The notes: a model not told the origin generated them from the sequence alone. A stretch of 35,992 nucleotides of DNA from Bacillota bacterium (GCA_012719595.1 JAAYAB010000087.1:1-35992), one strand, 5' to 3'. Counted from the first letter of the stretch, positions 24,281-32,356 are shown. Made by a program: numbers and translations.

Positions 24281-24316
24281 CACGATAGCCGGAAGTGGCA
24301 CGATAGCTGGAAGTGA
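24281..24316. repeat. 18-bp tandem duplication
   Basis: CACGATAGCCGGAAGTGG (24281-24298) followed directly by CACGATAGCTGGAAGTGA (24299-24316), 16 of 18 bases identical, downstream of the DUF4363 gene. Confidence 0.8.
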
Positions 24317-24327
24317 GCAGCGCTGCA

Positions 24328-24708
24328 TCATAGAACTGACTCGAGATTGAAAGCCTCTTTTTTCGGTATGTGATCTACCAGCTGCACTGCTGTATTAATC
24401 TCTACGAGGGACAAATGTGAGTCATGAAACCGGATGTGCTGCCGCAGGCGAACCAGCGAGTCTCGCACGCGGTCCATATCGTGGTGGTAGACAATCATAC
24501 ACCAGAACCTATCTGCACGATCCCATTGCTGCTCAACCTCAGTGAGAAAAGCCTCAGCCTCATCAAACCTCCCAGCCAGCACAGCAGCCTCCACCCTGTA
24601 GATCAACTGAAGGATGCGGTCGGCTTCCCTGTTCATCGCTTGCTCAAGCAGAATCCCGGTGACTACGAGGACGATCATCAGGATTGCTGCAGCCCAGACG
24701 AGCTTCAT
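24328..24708 (-). CDS. DUF4363-family membrane-anchored protein
   Basis: 126 residues. An N-terminal membrane helix (about 4-22, VWAAAILMIVLVVTGILL) is followed by an all-helical domain with LIYRVEAAVLAGRFDEAEAF and a regularly spaced tail. The features and the pairing with a DUF421 gene match the DUF4363 family of spore-forming Bacillota, whose function is unknown. The start ATG overlaps the DUF421 stop (ATGA), indicating translational coupling. Confidence 0.8.
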   Translation of the reverse strand: MKLVWAAAILMIVLVVTGILLEQAMNREADRILQLIYRVEAAVLAGRFDEAEAFLTEVEQQWDRADRFWCMIVYHHDMDRVRDSLVRLRQHIRFHDSHLSLVEINTAVQLVDHIPKKEAFNLESVL

Positions 24709-25391
24709 TGAGCTTCCCCCTTCTCCTTCACCTGATAGAACAGCTCGCCCTTTGTATTGAGAGTGGCAAGGATTACCTCTTTCAGGTTGTCAACTCCTCT
24801 GTCGGCCAACTGCCTCCTCAGCCACTGCTCGTCCAGGTTCACGAGTTGCAGGTTGTCGCTGTTAGGCTTGCCGTCAACAACCAAGGTGACAGGCAGGCCC
24901 TCGTAGCTGGTGTCTATGCCTAGGTCGGCCGGACAGACTGGCCGCCGCTGGGATTTCGGTATGACGCTCATCTGACCGCTCGTCTCGAGAATCGCATATT
25001 CGACGTCTGCGATGTCCGGATACCCCTTGATCCTGAGCTGCTCGGCCAGGTCATCTAGGTTGATCCTGGCGTCCCTCAGTTCCCTCCACATGATCTTTCC
25101 GCCGGAGATCAGCACACTCGGGCGGCCGGATATGATGGATCTGGCCACACTGCTTCGAAGGGTCAGGTAGGAGGCCAAGACCTCGGCGATCATCAAAACA
25201 AGGATAGGAATCGCCCCGTTTATCAGCGGTATGTCCTTGTCCTGCATCGGAACAGCGGCCAAGTCGGCCACCAGGATCGCGACGACTAACTCGGAAGGCT
25301 GAAGCTGACCAATCTGCCTCTTTCCCATGAGCCGCATCAACGTCACTATGAGCACGTACAGAATGAGAGTGCGTACAATCAGGATGAGCAT
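24705..25391 (-). CDS. DUF421 membrane protein (YetF/YdfS-like)
   Basis: 228 residues. Three N-terminal membrane segments (about 2-22, 32-50, 57-78) are followed by a soluble domain with RSIISGRPSVLISGGKIMWR, ARINLDDLAEQLRIKGYPDI and VEYAILETSGQMSVIPKSQRRP. That matches the YetF/DUF421 family, whose members have been linked to spore membrane function in Bacillus; the biochemical role is unclear. ATG follows GGAGGGTTCAGTAG. It lies 40 bases downstream of the radical SAM gene and is coupled to the DUF4363 gene. Confidence 0.9.
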   Translation of the reverse strand: MLILIVRTLILYVLIVTLMRLMGKRQIGQLQPSELVVAILVADLAAVPMQDKDIPLINGAIPILVLMIAEVLASYLTLRSSVARSIISGRPSVLISGGKIMWRELRDARINLDDLAEQLRIKGYPDIADVEYAILETSGQMSVIPKSQRRPVCPADLGIDTSYEGLPVTLVVDGKPNSDNLQLVNLDEQWLRRQLADRGVDNLKEVILATLNTKGELFYQVKEKGEAQ

Positions 25392-25431
25392 CTACTGAAC
25401 CCTCCAGCACTGGATCCTCCGCGTCTGTGGG

Positions 25432-26802
25432 CTAGACGGAGTAGCTGTCTCTGAGGAACGCCAGGTATGAGCGGTTGGCCTTGTCGGACAGCCAATCGCG
25501 GATGGTGCGCCAGCCGTACAGCCTGAAGTACAGGTTTGGCAGGTCGAAGCGCATTGCGAGGTCTGCGCAGTGCCTCAACGAGTAGAAACGAGCCATTTCC
25601 TTCATGACCTGGTACTGCAATGCGTAAGCGCTCATCTGCGCAGGTTTGAACACGACGTGGTGTCCATCGAAGTACTGCCACTCGGTGGATATGAGTCTAC
25701 CCTGTTCTCTCAGAGTGTCGTAGTACGGAGTGCCTGGGATGGGTGTCAGCATCAGAAGCTGGATCGTGTCTATGCCGTGCCTCAGTGCGAAGTCCACAGT
25801 GCGGCGGGGAGTCTCTGCGTCGTCCGTGTCTGCGCCGATCGCGAACATACCATGGATGCGGATCCCGCAGTCATGGATGGCCCGTATTGCAGCGACAGTT
25901 TCTTTGACGCTCAAGTGCTTCTCATATGCTGCGAGTGTGGCGTCGTTTACACTCTCAAAGCCGATGTGCAGGATTCGGCACCCTGCCTCGTACATCAGCT
26001 CTAGGAGTCCAGGCTCCAGCACGGAGTCCGCCCGGACTTGGGCCGACCAGTAGGTGCGGACTCGCCGTTCGATCAATGCTTTCATCAGTCTGCGGGTCCG
26101 CGAGGGCAGTGCAACGAAGTTGTCATCGTAGAAGAAGAGATTGCGGTCGGACACCCGCGCGACCTCGTCGGCCACCGCCTCCACATCTCTGCATCGGTAG
26201 TCTCTGCCGAACATGCGTATGACTGAACAGAACGTGCAGCCGTGAGGACAACCCCGAGAGGTCTCTATCGGCACCAGGTTCATGCGTTCGTGCCCGCAAA
26301 TGGTGCTCAAGTCGGGAAAAGGCAGATCGTTGAGATTGACCAGCGGGGCCCTCGGCCCGATGCAGATGCGGTCTCCATAGCGGTACGCGAGACCCGGAAT
26401 CCCTCTGACCGGCGTCCCCTTTTCGAGACACTCTGCCAGAGCTACAATCGATTCCTCACCCTCGCCTATGACGCAGAAATCGGCATGACTAAGCGCCTCC
26501 TCTACGCAGAACGAGACGTGGGGCCCGCCCATTACAATCGGAACATCGCTCCTGAGCTTCTTTATCGAGTCGGCAAGCCAATATGCTCGAGGGGCAGTCG
26601 ATGTCGTGGCAGAGATGCCGATGAGGTCGGCATTCGCCAGGGAATCGACCGGCATGGGTTTGATAGATTCCACCACTACGCGGACATCGTATCCGCGGTT
26701 GCGCAAAATGGTCGCGATCAAGGGCAGTCCAAGCCTCGGGAGCTTGGTCCTGCTGAAGACATGCAGGCCTGGCGGCCTGGGCTCTATGAGGGTAATCTTC
26801 AC
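25432..26802 (-). CDS. B12-binding-domain radical SAM protein
   Basis: 456 residues from the GTG at 26802, 7 bases after GGAGG. The N-terminal cobalamin-binding-like Rossmann domain (1-125: LPRLGLPLIATILRNRGYDV, ADLIGISATTSTAP, PIVMGGPHVSF) lacks an obvious DxHxxG histidine. The radical SAM core (about 175-390) has C185-C189-C192 in TSRGCPHGCTFCSV for the 4Fe-4S cluster, then FFYDDNF, GCRILHIGFES and GMFAIGADTDD. This is the architecture of the P-methylase/BchE/hopanoid-modifying class, but most members are uncharacterised. The C-terminal DUF4070-like helices (MKEMARFYSLRHC) are of unknown role. It may be transcribed with DUF421/DUF4363 downstream. Confidence 0.88.
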   Translation of the reverse strand: MKITLIEPRPPGLHVFSRTKLPRLGLPLIATILRNRGYDVRVVVESIKPMPVDSLANADLIGISATTSTAPRAYWLADSIKKLRSDVPIVMGGPHVSFCVEEALSHADFCVIGEGEESIVALAECLEKGTPVRGIPGLAYRYGDRICIGPRAPLVNLNDLPFPDLSTICGHERMNLVPIETSRGCPHGCTFCSVIRMFGRDYRCRDVEAVADEVARVSDRNLFFYDDNFVALPSRTRRLMKALIERRVRTYWSAQVRADSVLEPGLLELMYEAGCRILHIGFESVNDATLAAYEKHLSVKETVAAIRAIHDCGIRIHGMFAIGADTDDAETPRRTVDFALRHGIDTIQLLMLTPIPGTPYYDTLREQGRLISTEWQYFDGHHVVFKPAQMSAYALQYQVMKEMARFYSLRHCADLAMRFDLPNLYFRLYGWRTIRDWLSDKANRSYLAFLRDSYSV

Positions 26803-26830
26803 AGGCGAACCTCCACACTGGCCGAGACAG

Positions 26831-26875
26831 ACCGGACCCGAAAGACTGTTCGTTTGCCCAAGTCTTGGGTCCGGT
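26831..26875 (-). other. Long inverted repeat between serS and the radical SAM gene
   Basis: ACCGGACCC (26831-26839) pairs with GGGTCCGGT (26867-26875) and AAGACT (26842-26847) with AGTCTT (26861-26866): 15 base pairs with a 2-base bulge and a 13-base loop. It lies about 45 bases after the serS stop and 29 bases before the radical SAM start. No T-run follows on the minus strand, so it may be a terminator of weak type or a leader structure. Confidence 0.6.
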
Positions 26876-26918
26876 ACTGTCTTCACCTATAAGCATGGGA
26901 GATATCGCCTGTATTCAT

Positions 26919-28196
26919 TCAACGAATCACATCGACTCCGGTCCACTTGCGAAGTGGCTCGGGAACCACAACGCTCCCATCGGCCTGCTGGCACTGCTCT
27001 AGGATCGCAGGGAACAGTCTGCTCGTCGCCAAACCGGATGCGTTCAGGGTGTGGACGAGCTCCGTCTTTCCGGTTGCCTGCCGTCTGAAGCGCATTCCGC
27101 CTCTGCGGGCCTGGAAATCCTTCGCGTTGGAGGCGGAGCTGACTTCCTTGTATTCCTTCATGCTGGGTATCCATACTTCGATGTCATAGGTCTTAGCCAT
27201 CGACGCACTGACGTCGGCCGCGGCGAGCTTGGACACCCTGTGGTGAAGCCCGAGTCCCTGGACCAAGCGCTCAGCCTTGTGGATCATCTCTTCCAGCGCT
27301 GCTGCAGAATCTTCAGGTCTCGTATATTGGAACAGCTCCACTTTGTTGAACTGATGGCCTCGGATCATGCCTCTCTCCTGCGCCCTGTAGCTCCCCGCTT
27401 CCCTGCGATAGCACGGTGTGTAGGCGAAGTAGCGCTTTGGGAGATCGGACTCCTGCAGTATCTCGTCTCTGTGCAGGTTCACCAAGGCAGTTTCAGCCGT
27501 AGGCAACAGGAACTGCTGAAAACCGCGCCCCTCGTCAGCTTCGATGTGAAACACATCCTCGCTGAACTTGGGGAATTGGCCCGCAGTGTACCCGCAATCG
27601 TAGGTCAAAATGTGCGGCGGCAGGATGAACTCATACCCGTCGGCCAGGTGCGCCTCGACGAAGTAGTTGAGCAGCGCCCACTCCAACCTCGCCCCTTTTC
27701 CTGTATAGATCCAGAATCCATTGCCTCCCAGCTTTGCTCCTCGCTCGTAGTCGACGAGCCCGAGAGAAAGGGCAAGTTCGATATGGTCTTTAGCTGGGAA
27801 ATCAAACTGAGGCAGCTCTCCCCACACTCTGACGACCTCATTGCGCTCTTTGCCGCCGGCAACTACGTCGTCGTCAGGCATGTTGGGCAGACTGTCAAGG
27901 AACTGCTTGATCTGTGCCTCTATCTCCGTCAGTCTCGAATCGATCTCTTTGATCTGATCGGACACTGCCTTCATCTCTGCAAGGACTGAGCTCACGTCAA
28001 GGCCTTGACGCTTCATAGCGGGAATCTGGTCTGAGACGCGGTTCCGCTTCGACCGGAGCTCGTCACCCTGGCTGATCAGCGTTCTGCGCTCAGCATCCCA
28101 AGAGAGCAACTCGAAGAAATCGACCTCGAACTGCCGCTTCGCGAGTGCCTGTCTCACTGCCTCAGGATCCTGCCTGATGAGATTAATATCTATCAT
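26919..28196 (-). CDS. serS: Seryl-tRNA synthetase
   Basis: 425 residues, complete. An N-terminal tRNA-binding coiled coil (about 30-105) precedes the class II catalytic core. Motif 2 is visible in FAYTPCYRREAGSYRAQERG followed by MIRGHQFNKVEL, and motif 3 in the C-terminal part (LNASGLATSRLFPAILEQCQ). SerRS charges tRNA-Ser and tRNA-Sec. ATG at 28196 is preceded by GAGGTGAAGGCGCA. Its promoter is at 28247-28275; no T-box is present upstream. Confidence 0.96.
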   Translation of the reverse strand: MIDINLIRQDPEAVRQALAKRQFEVDFFELLSWDAERRTLISQGDELRSKRNRVSDQIPAMKRQGLDVSSVLAEMKAVSDQIKEIDSRLTEIEAQIKQFLDSLPNMPDDDVVAGGKERNEVVRVWGELPQFDFPAKDHIELALSLGLVDYERGAKLGGNGFWIYTGKGARLEWALLNYFVEAHLADGYEFILPPHILTYDCGYTAGQFPKFSEDVFHIEADEGRGFQQFLLPTAETALVNLHRDEILQESDLPKRYFAYTPCYRREAGSYRAQERGMIRGHQFNKVELFQYTRPEDSAAALEEMIHKAERLVQGLGLHHRVSKLAAADVSASMAKTYDIEVWIPSMKEYKEVSSASNAKDFQARRGGMRFRRQATGKTELVHTLNASGLATSRLFPAILEQCQQADGSVVVPEPLRKWTGVDVIR

Positions 28197-28246
28197 TGCG
28201 CCTTCACCTCTTCGATCACAACACCCATGTTCACACCCGTGTTCGT

Positions 28247-28275
28247 ACTATACCACTCCGGACAAAGTCTCGCAA
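28247..28275 (-). promoter_or_regulatory. Sigma-A promoter of serS
   Basis: Minus strand: -35 TTGCGA (28270-28275), 17-base spacer, -10 TATAGT (28247-28252), about 50 bases upstream of serS. The outer arm of the nested inverted repeat overlaps its -35. Confidence 0.7.
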
Positions 28276-28325
28276 TGCATTAACAGGCTGTCGGCCTCCA
28301 CCCGACAGCCTGCCGGCTGCGAGAC
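28267..28325. other. Nested inverted repeat between the divergent serS and triple-LysM genes
   Basis: Outer arms GTCTCGCA (28267-28274) and TGCGAGAC (28318-28325) enclose a perfect 11-bp hairpin, CAGGCTGTCGG (28284-28294) with CCGACAGCCTG (28302-28312). It could be an operator, a terminator-like element or the core of a small RNA. Confidence 0.6.
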
Positions 28326-28428
28326 AGCCGCCTCCGACAAAGGCACGATATCGCAGGTAGCAGGCGACCGAATCAACAGTGAACATATACTGTAGTGACA
28401 GACGACCACGAAAGGAGTGAATTTCCTA

Positions 28429-28962
28429 ATGACTCATTGCGGCCCGAGCCACACGCCTCCTTGCCCAGGCGGCACTCTCTACAGAATACGGCCTGGAGAC
28501 TCGTATTTCAGCCTGGCACAGAGGTTCGGCACCACGATCGAAGCGCTATTTAGGGCAAATCCGGGAGTCGACCCGCGCAATCTGATGATCGGCCAGGTGA
28601 TCTGCATCCCGGTGCCACCTACGCCCGGTCCGTGCCCCGGAGGGTTCGAGTATGTGATAAGAAGCGGCGACACGTACTTCAGCATAGCCAGGAGATTCGG
28701 AACCACGGTTCAGGCGCTCATAGCTGCCAACCCCGGAGTCGACCCTGACAATCTGCAGATCGGCCAAGTGATCTGTGTACCCGCTCCTCCACAGCCATTC
28801 TGCCCCGGAGGCACGATCTATATAGTCAGACAGGGAGACACGATGTTCCTCATCGCCCAGAGGTTCGGCATCTCTCTGCAGCGGCTCATAGCGGCGAACC
28901 CACAGATAGCAGATCCTAATGTAATCCAAATCGGCGACAGGATATGCATTCCGCCGAATTGA
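28429..28962 (+). CDS. Triple-LysM protein, probable spore-associated
   Basis: 177 residues, no signal peptide. It consists almost entirely of three LysM repeats (about 17-62, 74-118, 129-175), each introduced by CPGG (CPGGTLYRIRPGDSYFSLAQ, CPGGFEYVIRSGDTYFSIAR, CPGGTIYIVRQGDTMFLIAQ) and ending IGQVICIP or IGDRICIP. Cysteines recur at matching positions. Leaderless multi-LysM proteins of this type occur in spore formers and are often deposited on the spore surface; that is inference here. The ATG at 28429 lies 11 bases after AAAGGAG. A TATACT (28386-28391), also readable as CATATACT, precedes it without a clear -35. Confidence 0.88.
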   Translation: MTHCGPSHTPPCPGGTLYRIRPGDSYFSLAQRFGTTIEALFRANPGVDPRNLMIGQVICIPVPPTPGPCPGGFEYVIRSGDTYFSIARRFGTTVQALIAANPGVDPDNLQIGQVICVPAPPQPFCPGGTIYIVRQGDTMFLIAQRFGISLQRLIAANPQIADPNVIQIGDRICIPPN

Positions 28963-29003
28963 CGCGAGTTTGGCCAAGTGCTTGAGAGCCCTGAAAGACG
29001 ACT

Positions 29004-29030
29004 GCGGCGGCCCACCAAATGGACCGCCGC
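29004..29030 (+). terminator. Hairpin after the triple-LysM gene
   Basis: GCGGCGG (29004-29010) pairs with CCGCCGC (29024-29030), extended by CCA/TGG across one mismatch. It lies about 40 bases after the LysM stop and before the convergent GH94 gene end. The following T content is low. Confidence 0.6.
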
Positions 29031-29095
29031 TTGTCGTGCAGCGCGCTTGCGAACCATGTTGAAAGAGAGTCATTGCAGACAGACCCACGCCGCGG

Positions 29096-31459
29096 CTAAC
29101 TGCCCAGCACCACCACTACTTCGTTTGTTTCCTTCATCACGGACAGTGGAATCAGATTGCCCGGGACTGCGACGCCGTTCACAGTCATGCTCTTGACCCC
29201 GCGGCACACCTTCTCCGGATTCCTGACAGTGATGTTGAGCCGTCTGCCTCTGAACTGCCTCGTCACCGTGTATTCCTCGAAGCTCTGAGGTATGCAGGGG
29301 TCCACGATCAATCCGTCATAGTCAGCACGAACGCCCAGGACATACTGGGAGATCGCCACGAAGCTCCACGAAGCGGTCCCTGTCAGCCACGAGTTGCGAG
29401 CACGCCCGAAGTGGTACGGGTGCTCCTTTCCCGTGATGAACTGGCAATACACGTAAGGTTCCATGCGGTACACGCGAGGATCGTCGTTCCTTGCGGCCGG
29501 CAGATAGGAGAGGTAGTAGTCGAAGGCACGGTCCCCTCTGCCGAGCATCGCCTCAGCAATAACAGCCCAGGTGTTCGTATGACAGAATATGCTCGAGTTT
29601 TCCTTCAGCCCGGGCGGGAAATCCGTTATCGCTCCGATCTCGATGTCGTGCTGGGTGTACGCAGGGTAGTTCAGCACCAATCCATGTTCAGTTGCCAGCA
29701 TCTCCTTGACGTTGTCCATCGCACGCTCTGCTCTCTCACCCGACGCAGCACCTGAGATAACCGCCCATGTCTGGGCATTGAGGAATATCTTCGACTGCTC
29801 GCTTTCCGCGCTGCCGAGCTTCCTGCCTGAGCCGAGGAACCCTCTCAGAAACCAGTTGCCGTCCCATGCGTATGTGTCCAGGCTGGATTTGACACTGTGG
29901 AGGTACGAACTGAAGTGCTCCACATCATCGTTCTTCCCCAGCCGCTTTGACAGCTCAATCTGCTCATTCAGCGCCTTGCAGAAAAGGAAGGTGCTGAACA
30001 CGCTCTCGCCGTTGCCCCTCAGGTTCAAACAGTCGTTCCAGTCCGCAGCCAGGCCAAGGAGAAGGCCGTGAGGACCTCGCTGGCTCCAGGAGAACTCAAG
30101 TGCTGCCTTGAGATGGTCGTAGACCGTGGCCTCGCCCTGGTCGGCATAGGGCACCACCTGATCGAGGAATGGCATGTCTCCGGTCTCCCTGAGGTATGAG
30201 GGGATCGAGAGAAGAAGCCACAGGTGATCGTCTGAGAAGATGCGCCCGTCCTCGGGCACGTTGTGCGGGCCCTGTGTCCACGTAAGCGGCTGAACCGAAT
30301 GCATCGCAGCCCCGTTCAAGAACTGACCTTTGAGCAAGTCAATGAGTCTGGCTCTAGACTGGCTTGGGACAGAGTGGACGACTCCCAGGATGTCCTGGTT
30401 CGTATCCCTGTACCCAAGTCCGTCTCTGCCGCCGGCCTCGATGAATGACGCAGACCGCGACCAGTTGAACGTCGTATGGCACTGATACTGATTCCACACA
30501 TTCACAACGTCGTTCACGAGTTGCGATGGGGTTCGGCATGTGTACTTGTTCAGCCGGACATCCCAGTACTCGCGCACCCTGGAGAACTCCCTCTCCACGT
30601 TGCGCGGATCAGAGTACTCCTCCCTGTAGCGCACTCCATCAGTCTTCGCGTCACCCGCTCCCACTACGTAGGTCACGTGCGCAGTCGCGCCGGGCGCCAG
30701 GACCACCCTGTTGTGAAGTGACGCGCAGGGATTGCCTCCAATCGCTATGGAGTCTGAGCACTCTCCTCTCTCGACGGCAATCGGAGAGCCTTCATGCCTG
30801 TACGGCCCGATGAACGCTTCTCGATCGGTGTCGAAGGTGACTACCGGGAGCGTAGACGCTGCGAACGCTTTGGGTTCTCGCTTCGGCCAAAGCACGATAG
30901 AGTAGTCGATCACGCCATCGTGGTATCCCATCCGGCAGGTGTAGAGTATGTACTGGAAGTTGCTCAAATCCTGCTGCATGTGCCAGAAACACCACTCGGT
31001 GTATGTGAAGAGCGAGAGCCTGCGCTCGGTGTCGGACGTGTTTGCTATCGTCACGTCCCAAACCTCATGGGGTCTGTCAATCGGAACGAAAATGCAGAGT
31101 TCTGAGCGAATCCCCTTGTACTCAGCGCTGAACTTGCTATAGCCCAGACCGTGCCGGCAAACGCATTTGTATGAATCGAGAGACAAGCCCACGGGCTGCC
31201 ACGAAGCTGACCAAAAGCGCCCGTCAGCTTCATCGCGAATGTACAGGTAGCGTCCCGGCCGATCCATAGGAACGCTGTTGAACCGGAACCTGGTCATACG
31301 CCCGAACATGGCTGACTTGTAGAAGGAGTAGCCGGAGGCATTGTTTGAGACAATGCTGCAGAACTCGTCGGTCCCGAGGTAGTTGATCCAAGACTCCGGA
31401 GTGTCGGGCCTCTCAATCACGTACTCCCGGGCGCACTCGTCGAAGTAACCGTAGCGCAT
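29096..31459 (-). CDS. GH94 family disaccharide phosphorylase (cellobiose/chitobiose phosphorylase type)
   Basis: 787 residues from the ATG at 31459 (MRYGYFDECAREYVIERP), 7 bases after GGAGGG. The N-terminal beta-sandwich domain has WINYLGTDEFCSIVSNNASG, and the alpha/alpha-barrel has GGRDGLGYRDTNQD and FSDDHLWLLLS. The general-acid aspartate is likely D473 in GLAADWNDCLNL. The C-terminus has HFGRARNSWLTGTASWSF and GLIVDPCIPQSF. These enzymes reversibly phosphorolyse a beta-linked disaccharide to sugar 1-phosphate plus monosaccharide in the cytoplasm. The sequence shares marks with both cellobiose and N,N-diacetylchitobiose phosphorylases (H..QPLT versus SDDHLW), so the sugar is undecided. 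An XRE repressor gene lies 105 bases upstream on the same strand. Confidence 0.92.
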   Translation of the reverse strand: MRYGYFDECAREYVIERPDTPESWINYLGTDEFCSIVSNNASGYSFYKSAMFGRMTRFRFNSVPMDRPGRYLYIRDEADGRFWSASWQPVGLSLDSYKCVCRHGLGYSKFSAEYKGIRSELCIFVPIDRPHEVWDVTIANTSDTERRLSLFTYTEWCFWHMQQDLSNFQYILYTCRMGYHDGVIDYSIVLWPKREPKAFAASTLPVVTFDTDREAFIGPYRHEGSPIAVERGECSDSIAIGGNPCASLHNRVVLAPGATAHVTYVVGAGDAKTDGVRYREEYSDPRNVEREFSRVREYWDVRLNKYTCRTPSQLVNDVVNVWNQYQCHTTFNWSRSASFIEAGGRDGLGYRDTNQDILGVVHSVPSQSRARLIDLLKGQFLNGAAMHSVQPLTWTQGPHNVPEDGRIFSDDHLWLLLSIPSYLRETGDMPFLDQVVPYADQGEATVYDHLKAALEFSWSQRGPHGLLLGLAADWNDCLNLRGNGESVFSTFLFCKALNEQIELSKRLGKNDDVEHFSSYLHSVKSSLDTYAWDGNWFLRGFLGSGRKLGSAESEQSKIFLNAQTWAVISGAASGERAERAMDNVKEMLATEHGLVLNYPAYTQHDIEIGAITDFPPGLKENSSIFCHTNTWAVIAEAMLGRGDRAFDYYLSYLPAARNDDPRVYRMEPYVYCQFITGKEHPYHFGRARNSWLTGTASWSFVAISQYVLGVRADYDGLIVDPCIPQSFEEYTVTRQFRGRRLNITVRNPEKVCRGVKSMTVNGVAVPGNLIPLSVMKETNEVVVVLGS

Positions 31460-31480
31460 GTGCAGTCCCTCCATTCTGAA

Positions 31481-31555
31481 TGCCGCTGGTGATGTAGTCC
31501 ATAATTCTCCACCATTCTCCAGTACCCTTCACTATTTGCCTCCAGTCCAGCGGCA
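31481..31555 (-). other. Inverted repeat in the XRE-GH94 intergenic leader
   Basis: TGCCGCTGG (31481-31489) and CCAGCGGCA (31547-31555) are perfect complements 57 bases apart. In a transcript running from the XRE gene into GH94 they would close a large loop just upstream of the GH94 ribosome site. Direct GGAGAAT repeats lie in the loop. Confidence 0.45.
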
Positions 31556-31564
31556 ACGACTTCC

Positions 31565-31783
31565 TCAGGCCTCCTTGCGATCCGCATCTGTCGCACATAG
31601 GATCTCATCTGCAGTAATGCGCAGTACATCGACGAGCCCCACAATGAGATCAGCTGTAAGCTTCTTTCGATCGTGCTCGAGATCGCTGTACTGGCTCGCC
31701 GAAAGGCCGATCTTCTGGGCCACGTACTTGGCCTTGAGACCGCGCTCGAGCCTCAGTGCTCGAATTCTTGCTCCGTAACTCAT
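31565..31783 (-). CDS. XRE-family HTH repressor (short)
   Basis: 72 residues, essentially one Cro/CI-type helix-turn-helix domain (ARIRALRLERGLKAKYVAQK, IGLSASQYSDLEHDRKKLTA). ATG follows GGGGGTGGTGCA. It is divergent to the second XRE gene and co-oriented with GH94. Its promoter contains a perfect palindrome in the spacer (31832-31846), so autorepression is likely; a role in GH94 expression is possible if the two are co-transcribed. Confidence 0.85.
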   Translation of the reverse strand: MSYGARIRALRLERGLKAKYVAQKIGLSASQYSDLEHDRKKLTADLIVGLVDVLRITADEILCATDADRKEA

Positions 31784-31823
31784 TGCACCACCCCCAATGA
31801 CGCGTTCCGCTTAGTCCATATCC

Positions 31824-31852
31824 ATCATATGTAAGCGGATCGCTTATGTCAA
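31824..31852 (-). promoter_or_regulatory. Consensus promoter with palindromic operator in the spacer
   Basis: Minus strand: -35 TTGACA (31847-31852), 17-base spacer, -10 TATGAT (31824-31829). The spacer is almost filled by a palindrome, TAAGCG-GAT-CGCTTA (31832-31846). A further half-site, CGCTTA, occurs at 31808-31813 within the XRE leader. A factor bound here would block RNA polymerase. Confidence 0.75.
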
Positions 31853-31930
31853 GAGTTTTGTACGCGTTTTGCAGGATCGAAGTTCGCCATACCCGAAGAT
31901 GTGGTATAGTACTCCTGAAGGAGTGACGGA

Positions 31931-32356
31931 GTGTTGGAGTCTCTTGGTAAGCGAATCCAGTCCGTGCGCAAGAGCAGAGGTTGGACTCAAGCCAGGCTGG
32001 CCGAGGCTCTGGGCGTCAAGACAGGCACTCTATCTGGATATGAGCGCGGCTACCGACGGCCTGACGTGGTGATGATCGGCCGGATTGCCTCCCTCCTTCA
32101 GGTCTCTGTTGACTACTTGCTGGGGCGAGAGGCCGACGTCCTGCAAGAGGATTCGAAGGGCGAGGTTCACAAGAACGCGGCGGGCGAGAGTGCAGGTGCT
32201 GCCAAGCGCGATCCACTCGTCGATCTTGCGATCGAAGCCATCTCCGAGCTGTCCCCGGAGGGCCGGCAGGCAGTCGAGCGATTCCTCACATATTGCCGCG
32301 AGAGCGATCGTTTGAGGCGGGACGGGGTGAGTCAGAACATCAGGAAGTCCGACTAG
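31931..32356 (+). CDS. XRE-family HTH regulator with C-terminal extension
   Basis: 141 residues. The N-terminal HTH_3 domain (about 5-62: LGKRIQSVRKSRGWTQARLA, EALGVKTGTLSGYERGYRRP, SLLQVSVDYLLGRE) is of the standard SinR/Xre type. A polar linker (67-92) and a helix resembling the C-terminal segment of Clostridium/Bacillus XRE proteins follow (DPLVDLAIEAISELSPEGRQ, AVERFLTYCRESDRLRR). The start is GTG at 31931, 7 bases after GAAGGAG; a TTG follows immediately. It is divergent from the short XRE gene and shares its control region. A TATAGT lies about 15-20 bases upstream without a clear -35. Confidence 0.87.
   Translation: MLESLGKRIQSVRKSRGWTQARLAEALGVKTGTLSGYERGYRRPDVVMIGRIASLLQVSVDYLLGREADVLQEDSKGEVHKNAAGESAGAAKRDPLVDLAIEAISELSPEGRQAVERFLTYCRESDRLRRDGVSQNIRKSD

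Noticed and set aside
27051-27989. 312-residue + strand open frame over serS
   Set aside because: Antisense shadow of serS; no ribosome site or domain.
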